From positions 496,001 to 560,000 of the forward strand of contig NIOE01000003.1 of the NCBI GenBank assembly GCA_002205125.1: DNA of 64,000 nt, given 5' to 3'. The notes below the pieces were generated by a model, which saw only the letters and a list, made by a program, of their open reading frames with translations, had not been told where the DNA came from and ran no database searches. Positions 60,175 through 64,000 of this stretch are shown here, piece by piece. The translations under genes were made by a program, and so were the position numbers. How positions within the stretch are numbered: the stretch's first letter is position 1; the number at the start of each line of letters is the position of its first letter. Origin of the DNA: Roseateles noduli (GTDB taxonomy: Bacteria; Pseudomonadota; Gammaproteobacteria; Burkholderiales; Burkholderiaceae_C).

Positions 60175-61743
60175 TCACTCCATGAATCGACCTTGCAGCG
60201 CGAGCATCGTCGCGATGCCCTCGTTCACGACGGTGTCCGCGTCGACGCCGCTCCGGATCCGCTTGATCGACGTGTCGATCAGCAGCTCGACGCGCGGACG
60301 GAAGGCCGCTCGCAGTGCCGCCGCGGCGCCCGGCGAGAGGCTCTGGTCCAGTTCGCGTCGATCGATGTCCTGCTCGATCTCGGCAGCCATGGCCCCGAAG
60401 GTGCGGCCAGGCCGGTCCGGCGCATTGGCATCCGGTGCGACCCGGTTCCATGGCGTCGGCGCGCTGTCGAGGTCCGCGTGCCTGTCGACGTCGTCCTCGT
60501 CCCAGTCGGACGCCTCGTCTTCGTCCCAGTCGGACGCCTCGTCCGAGTCGTAGTCCACGCGCGGGTGCTCCTCGTCCGACTGGTAGCCGTCCTCCGCGGG
60601 CGTGAAGGTGAAGCGGGTGGTGAAGTCCTTGAGCCCACCTTCGCGGTCGTTGCCGGCCAGCCCTTTCGTGTCCGGATCGCCGCCCTCGACGACGTTGCGC
60701 GGCTGCTTGGCACGTTTGACCTTCACCCTGAACCCGGTGGCCTTTGCAAGCGCGGACAACTGGTCCGGCTTGATGTTCAGGTGCGGATTCTCATTCGTGA
60801 CGGGGTACTTCCTGGCCACCTCGTCCCGCTGCGCCTTGATCAGCCTCCCCGCCGCGCTCCGCTCCTCCTTCTTCGGCATCTCGCTCTTCTTGGGCACCTC
60901 GGCGATCAGGGCGCGCTTGGCGGTTCCCAGGGTGTTGGTGCGCCCGTAGATATCGACGCGCCCGCCGGGTGCCAGCGTCCGGCGTGCGCTGGACAGGAAG
61001 CGATCGTCCGGCACCATGCGCCCGCCCGGAAGGTAGGTCATCAAACCGAAACTCGCGCCCGGCTGATCGCGGCCGCCGCCGTAAGGATTCGCCGCCACCA
61101 GGCGCGTCAGCGACTGCGGCGCGAAGCGGCGATCCACTTCGTTGGCGTTCACGCCGAAGCGATGGTCGATGCCCGCCTCCCTCGCGTGAGACAGGAAGCC
61201 GGTATCGCCTCGACTGGGCGCGATATCGGTCGCGAGATAGCCGCCCGCTCCCCCGAACTTCCTGCTGAATGCCGGCGAGAAGCGACCTTCTCCCGCGCCC
61301 AGTTCGACCACGGACGGCAGCGTGCGCCGCGCCGGCACGACGCTCGCGTCCTGGTCCGCCATCGGGTCGGCGCCGTGCAGCGCGGCCCAGGCGTCACGCG
61401 GTCGCGCCTGCTGAGGGCCGGCCAGGGGGAGGTAGCGCTTGTCTCCGCCTTCAACGATGTAGAACATCGCGCCGGTGGCCTTGACGTAGAACCATCGGAC
61501 GCCGTCGGCCGGGGGATCCCACTCCAGGTGGTCGCCGCCGCGATCCAGCCACTTCAGTTGCACGGGGGCGCCGGCACCGGCTGGGACCGGCTTCATGGCC
61601 GACAGCCGCTCACGTTGCGCGACGAGGCGGGGCGAGTCCGCGATCGCTGCCGACAGCGCGCCGCCGGCACCCGCGCCCGTGGGGCGTGCGGCTGGGCCCG
61701 CACCGACCTTCCTCAAGGTTTGCAGCGGCTTCCTGGCGCTCAT
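60175..61743 (-). CDS. putative exported effector with methyltransferase-like core
   Basis: 522 residues. The first 60 include AIADSPRLVAQRERLSAM and a PVQLK segment, resembling the NSPR...AQ...VQR leader of proteins exported by extracellular contractile injection systems. Residues 64-110 form a small Trp/Tyr-rich domain (EWDPPADGVRWFYVKATGAMFYIVEGG). Residues 143-270 look like a SAM-binding Rossmann fold: VVELGAGEGRFSPAFS, YLATDIAP, VAANPYGGG, then RTLAPGGRVDIYGRTN. A Lys-rich segment (284-350), an acidic repeat (EASDWDED twice, about 402-417) and a helical C-terminus follow. GAGGTCAGG precedes the ATG. It stands alone with no immunity-like partner. The exact function is unknown; effector status is inference. 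Confidence 0.6.
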   Translation of the reverse strand: MSARKPLQTLRKVGAGPAARPTGAGAGGALSAAIADSPRLVAQRERLSAMKPVPAGAGAPVQLKWLDRGGDHLEWDPPADGVRWFYVKATGAMFYIVEGGDKRYLPLAGPQQARPRDAWAALHGADPMADQDASVVPARRTLPSVVELGAGEGRFSPAFSRKFGGAGGYLATDIAPSRGDTGFLSHAREAGIDHRFGVNANEVDRRFAPQSLTRLVAANPYGGGRDQPGASFGLMTYLPGGRMVPDDRFLSSARRTLAPGGRVDIYGRTNTLGTAKRALIAEVPKKSEMPKKEERSAAGRLIKAQRDEVARKYPVTNENPHLNIKPDQLSALAKATGFRVKVKRAKQPRNVVEGGDPDTKGLAGNDREGGLKDFTTRFTFTPAEDGYQSDEEHPRVDYDSDEASDWDEDEASDWDEDDVDRHADLDSAPTPWNRVAPDANAPDRPGRTFGAMAAEIEQDIDRRELDQSLSPGAAAALRAAFRPRVELLIDTSIKRIRSGVDADTVVNEGIATMLALQGRFME

Positions 61744-61830
61744 CCTGACCTCGCTCGTGCGACATGAGATGCGGGACAACTTAACCGTCGCGCCCGGCGG
61801 CCGGCATCGGCGGATTGCTGAAACGGCGCG

Positions 61831-61851
61831 GCGGGAACACCGAGTTCCCGC
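61831..61851 (-). terminator. hairpin after the glyoxalase-family gene
   Basis: GCGGGAAC-accga-GTTCCCGC, a perfect 8-bp stem with a 5-nt loop, 14 bp past the stop at 61866. Only a short GTTTC follows on the minus strand, so termination strength is uncertain. It separates this gene from the effector-like gene. Confidence 0.45.
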
Positions 61852-61865
61852 CCGCACCCAGGCGC

Positions 61866-62237
61866 TCAGCCCGGCGCGTGGCAGACCGCCTCGATGTTGT
61901 GCCCGTCCGGATCGATGACGAAGGCGGCGTAGTAGTTCGCGTGGTACTTCGGACGGAGCCCGGGCGGGCCGTTGTCCGTGCCGCCGGCGGCCAGCGCGGC
62001 GCGGTGGAAGGCATCGACCTGCGCGCGCGTCTGCGCGACGAAGGCGATGTGGAGCGGCGCGGTCCGCTCCGTGGTCTCGAACAGGCACAGCGACGCGTCG
62101 TTGCTGCCGCAGATCTCGATGCCGTAGCTCGGATCGCCCTCCCCGCCGACGGTCGCGCCGAGCGGTTCGAGCGCCTGGAGATAGAACGCCTTGCTCGCGG
62201 CATAGTCGCGGACGCCGAATTTGACGTGGTCGAACAT
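61866..62237 (-). CDS. VOC family glyoxalase-like protein
   Basis: A 123-residue single-domain vicinal-oxygen-chelate protein. Paired beta-alpha-beta modules start MFDHVKFGVRDYAASKAFYLQALEPLGATVG and end YYAAFVIDPDGHNIEAVCH. Potential metal ligands are His4 and the C-terminal Glu. Members are dioxygenases, isomerases or binding proteins; no substrate can be inferred. AGGAG lies 6 nt before the ATG. It diverges from a membrane-protein gene across 100 bp. Confidence 0.88.
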   Translation of the reverse strand: MFDHVKFGVRDYAASKAFYLQALEPLGATVGGEGDPSYGIEICGSNDASLCLFETTERTAPLHIAFVAQTRAQVDAFHRAALAAGGTDNGPPGLRPKYHANYYAAFVIDPDGHNIEAVCHAPG

Positions 62238-62337
62238 GGACTCTCCTGAAAGGGACCGTCCATCATCGCGCGATCCGCCGGATGAGCCTTCCGGGCCATT
62301 CCCTCGACGATCGTCCCGGGGTTACCCTCGCGGCGAC

Positions 62338-63156
62338 ATGTCATCAATTCGTCACGCATCTCCGATAGGCGTCGCCGCCGTGGATCCCGGCGTCCTGTCC
62401 TGGTGGCGCGCCCTGCGCGCGATCGCCGCGCTGAACGTCTGCCTGTGGCTGGCGGTGCTGCAGTTCGCGCCGGTCACCGGCGTCTACGCGCATCTGCACC
62501 TGGCGCTGTCCGGCGTCTACGTGCTGGTCTGCGCCTACCGCTCGCTGTTTCCCCGGGTGGACCTGGAGCGGCTGGTCGTCGTGGACACCCACCTGTCCAG
62601 CATCTTCCTGGGTCGCACGGCGGCCACGATCGCGGAGATCTGCTTCGCCTTCCAGCTCGGGCTGCTGGTCCATCAGCTGGCTGCGCACGCCGGCATGCCG
62701 GCGGTCCAGAAGGCGGCGTGGGCCATCCCGCTGTTCATGGTGATCGCGCAGGCCTTCTGCTGGCACAGCGTGCTGACGCTGAATCACATCACGCAGGCGG
62801 TCGAGTCCTCGCTCTGGGCGGCGGGGTTCAGCTGGATGGCGATCCTGCTGGGCGTCATCGCGTTCAACAGCAGCGGCTGGGTGCAGGCGGTGGCGCTCTT
62901 CGGCATCGTGGGTGCGGCGGGCTTCGTCGCGTACGTGCTGAGCGTGGACGTGCCGATGTACTGCCGCCGCTACCGCGAGGGCCGTGCGCGCGGAATGGTC
63001 TACATGCGCCTGGACGAAGGCGCGCGCGACGCCTGGAACCGCCGCGTCCACAGCGGCAGCTGGACGGCGTGGAAGGCCGATGCGCTCTGGCTCACGCCGT
63101 ATTTCAGCTTCGGCGTGTGGGCGAGCATCGCGATGGTGTGCGTGCCGGGGGTTTGA
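62338..63156 (+). CDS. multi-pass membrane protein, unknown
   Basis: 272 residues with about six or seven hydrophobic segments (near 28-45, 52-69, 95-113, 126-144, 160-176, 183-203 and 247-268). Polar motifs inside or next to segments look conserved: HSVLTLNHITQAVESSLWA and DVPMYCRRYREGRARGMVYMRLDEGARDAW. I do not recognise the family. The RBS is weak. It may be monocistronic. Confidence 0.7.
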   Translation: MSSIRHASPIGVAAVDPGVLSWWRALRAIAALNVCLWLAVLQFAPVTGVYAHLHLALSGVYVLVCAYRSLFPRVDLERLVVVDTHLSSIFLGRTAATIAEICFAFQLGLLVHQLAAHAGMPAVQKAAWAIPLFMVIAQAFCWHSVLTLNHITQAVESSLWAAGFSWMAILLGVIAFNSSGWVQAVALFGIVGAAGFVAYVLSVDVPMYCRRYREGRARGMVYMRLDEGARDAWNRRVHSGSWTAWKADALWLTPYFSFGVWASIAMVCVPGV

Positions 63157-63178
63157 GCCTCCACGCGGCACACCCCAT

Positions 63179-63622
63179 TCAATCCTGCTTCGGCAGTCTC
63201 CGGATTCCCCAGATCCAGGCGACGAGCGCGGCCAGACTGCATGCCGCCGCGGCGAACCAATGCCGCCATGCTCGATGGACTTCGTCCTTGGAGAGCACGT
63301 CACCGCGGGCATCGCGAATGGAGAAGAGCCGCCCTCTCGCATCGCGCTCGATCAGGAACCGCTCGCCGTGGCGACGCTCCAGCCCCCGATGGTGGCAGAG
63401 CGATCCGCTCGGACACACGATGCGCTGGTCGCCCACCTTGAAACCGACGTAGGTCTGTCCGCGCCGGGTGACCACGTCGAGCGTCGCCTCCACCGAACTC
63501 ATGTCGCCTTGGGGATGGAGCTCCCATGCCACTGGCGCCGTGAACAGGAGGAGCATCGCAGGCACGCCGACAAATGCCTGCAGCACCGACCTCCAGTCGG
63601 GCTTTGCTTGAGCGGCGCCCAT
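63179..63622 (-). CDS. membrane protein with two segments, unknown
   Basis: 147 residues. The N-terminal segment (about 13-33, LQAFVGVPAMLLLFTAPVAW) and a C-terminal segment (about 122-140, WFAAAACSLAALVAWIWGI) flank a soluble beta-rich domain of about 85 residues (EATLDVVTRRGQTYVGFKVGDQRIVCPSGSLCHHRGLERRHGERFLIERDARGRLFSIRD) with two Cys. The layout suggests an extracytoplasmic domain held at both ends. No family is recognised. It follows the endonuclease V-like gene by 4 bp on the same strand, so they are probably co-transcribed. Confidence 0.65.
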   Translation of the reverse strand: MGAAQAKPDWRSVLQAFVGVPAMLLLFTAPVAWELHPQGDMSSVEATLDVVTRRGQTYVGFKVGDQRIVCPSGSLCHHRGLERRHGERFLIERDARGRLFSIRDARGDVLSKDEVHRAWRHWFAAAACSLAALVAWIWGIRRLPKQD

Positions 63623-63626
63623 CTGC

Positions 63627-64000
63627 TCAATCGTCGTTCTTCGCCAGCCGCGCGGCGAGCTTCATGAGCGTGGGGACGCGCTTCCTGCCGTGCATGGATC
63701 GCACGCGCACCTTGGCCGCGCCGATGTCGATGCCCGCAGTGGTGATCAGCAGCGGCTGGGTCTCTTCTTCGCGCATGATCTCGAACTGCGCGGAGAGGCC
63801 AGGCTGGCGCTTCTTCGACACGCCGACGATGGGCACGCTGCCGCCGAGCGCGTGATGCAGATGCTGACCCAGGCCCGGCGTGTCGTCGGCGTCCAGATGG
63901 ACGAAGCCGTCGATCAGGATGAGTTCGGGGGTCAGGTTGTGCTCGCGCAGCAGCTGCAGGATGCAGGGGAGCTCGCGAAGATCGAGTTCTCCGCGCACGG
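63627..64000 (-). CDS. endonuclease V-like protein, 5' end outside window
   Basis: The C-terminal 124 residues or so of a probable endonuclease V (deoxyinosine-specific repair nuclease). RGELDLRELPCILQLLREHNLTPELILIDGFVHLD carries the metal-binding Asp of the DGxV/H motif, followed by DTPGLGQHLHHALGGSVPIVGVSKKR, typical of the family. The C-terminal part (QPLLITTAGIDIGAAKVRVRSMHGRKRVPTLMKLAARLA) also fits. The reading frame is open to the window edge. A GTG at 63998 is not the real start, because the conserved N-terminal domain is missing. Confidence 0.78.
   Translation of the reverse strand, partial: VRGELDLRELPCILQLLREHNLTPELILIDGFVHLDADDTPGLGQHLHHALGGSVPIVGVSKKRQPGLSAQFEIMREEETQPLLITTAGIDIGAAKVRVRSMHGRKRVPTLMKLAARLAKNDD

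Overview
The window is GC-rich DNA packed with genes, with short gaps and many start/stop overlaps of the ATGA or TGATG type. The surE-pcm-nlpD-rpoS order, Bug-type substrate-binding proteins, NodT-type efflux lipoproteins and the overall gene style point to a betaproteobacterium of the order Burkholderiales. A Roseateles/Mitsuaria-like or Rubrivivax-like organism is my guess from content alone. I see no rRNA, tRNA, CRISPR array, integrase or transposase.

Layout. 1-3353: a two-gene RND efflux operon (pump cut by the window edge, plus adaptor). 3522-5833: aroC and an MFS permease. 5935-7452: rlmD. 7500-11309: the stationary-phase/repair operon surE-pcm-nlpD-rpoS. 11426-13237: a quinone reductase-like enzyme and an orphan NarL-type regulator. 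13345-15756: a TonB-dependent receptor. 15877-18900: AEC transporter, GNAT acetyltransferase, a small muconolactone-isomerase-like protein and a GlxA-type regulator. 19040-25551: a coupled locus of a CxxC membrane protein, a TonB receptor, an ABC ATPase and two DUF3526-type permeases. An MFS gene converges on it and overlaps it. 27086-31993: a secreted carbohydrate/peptide degradation island (GH64 beta-1,3-glucanase with CBM56, S9 peptidase, GH135/spherulin-4-like protein). 32570-40890: a complete tripartite RND pump divergent from a BaeSR two-component system. 41080-43903: lipoprotein, sirtuin, a Panacea-domain protein paired with a small membrane protein, and a PhnB-like protein.

44065-51978 is a seven-gene minus-strand operon: DUF4331 protein, lipoprotein, TPR protein, HupE/UreJ protein, TonB receptor, ECF sigma factor and anti-sigma factor. 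I find the same candidate ECF promoter, ATCC-N16-CGTA, upstream of the operon and again directly upstream of the sigma gene, which suggests a self-amplifying regulon. 52255-54257: a TetR regulator divergent from a TetX-like flavin monooxygenase, with two operator-like repeats between them. 54261-60129: a Gly/Ser/Cys-tailed orphan, an AraC regulator with an extended SDR, and a GntR/Bug/amidohydrolase catabolic module whose 41-bp divergent gap is half filled by a perfect inverted repeat.

60175-61743 encodes a lone 522-residue protein with an N-terminal segment resembling that of proteins exported by extracellular contractile injection systems, followed by a methyltransferase-like Rossmann core and an acidic repeat. 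This is the best candidate for something undescribed. 61866-64000 holds a glyoxalase-family protein, two unknown membrane proteins and the 3' part of an endonuclease V-like gene.

Starts were chosen by RBS, family N-terminus and overlap with the upstream gene. Functions come from motifs read by eye. No database search was possible.
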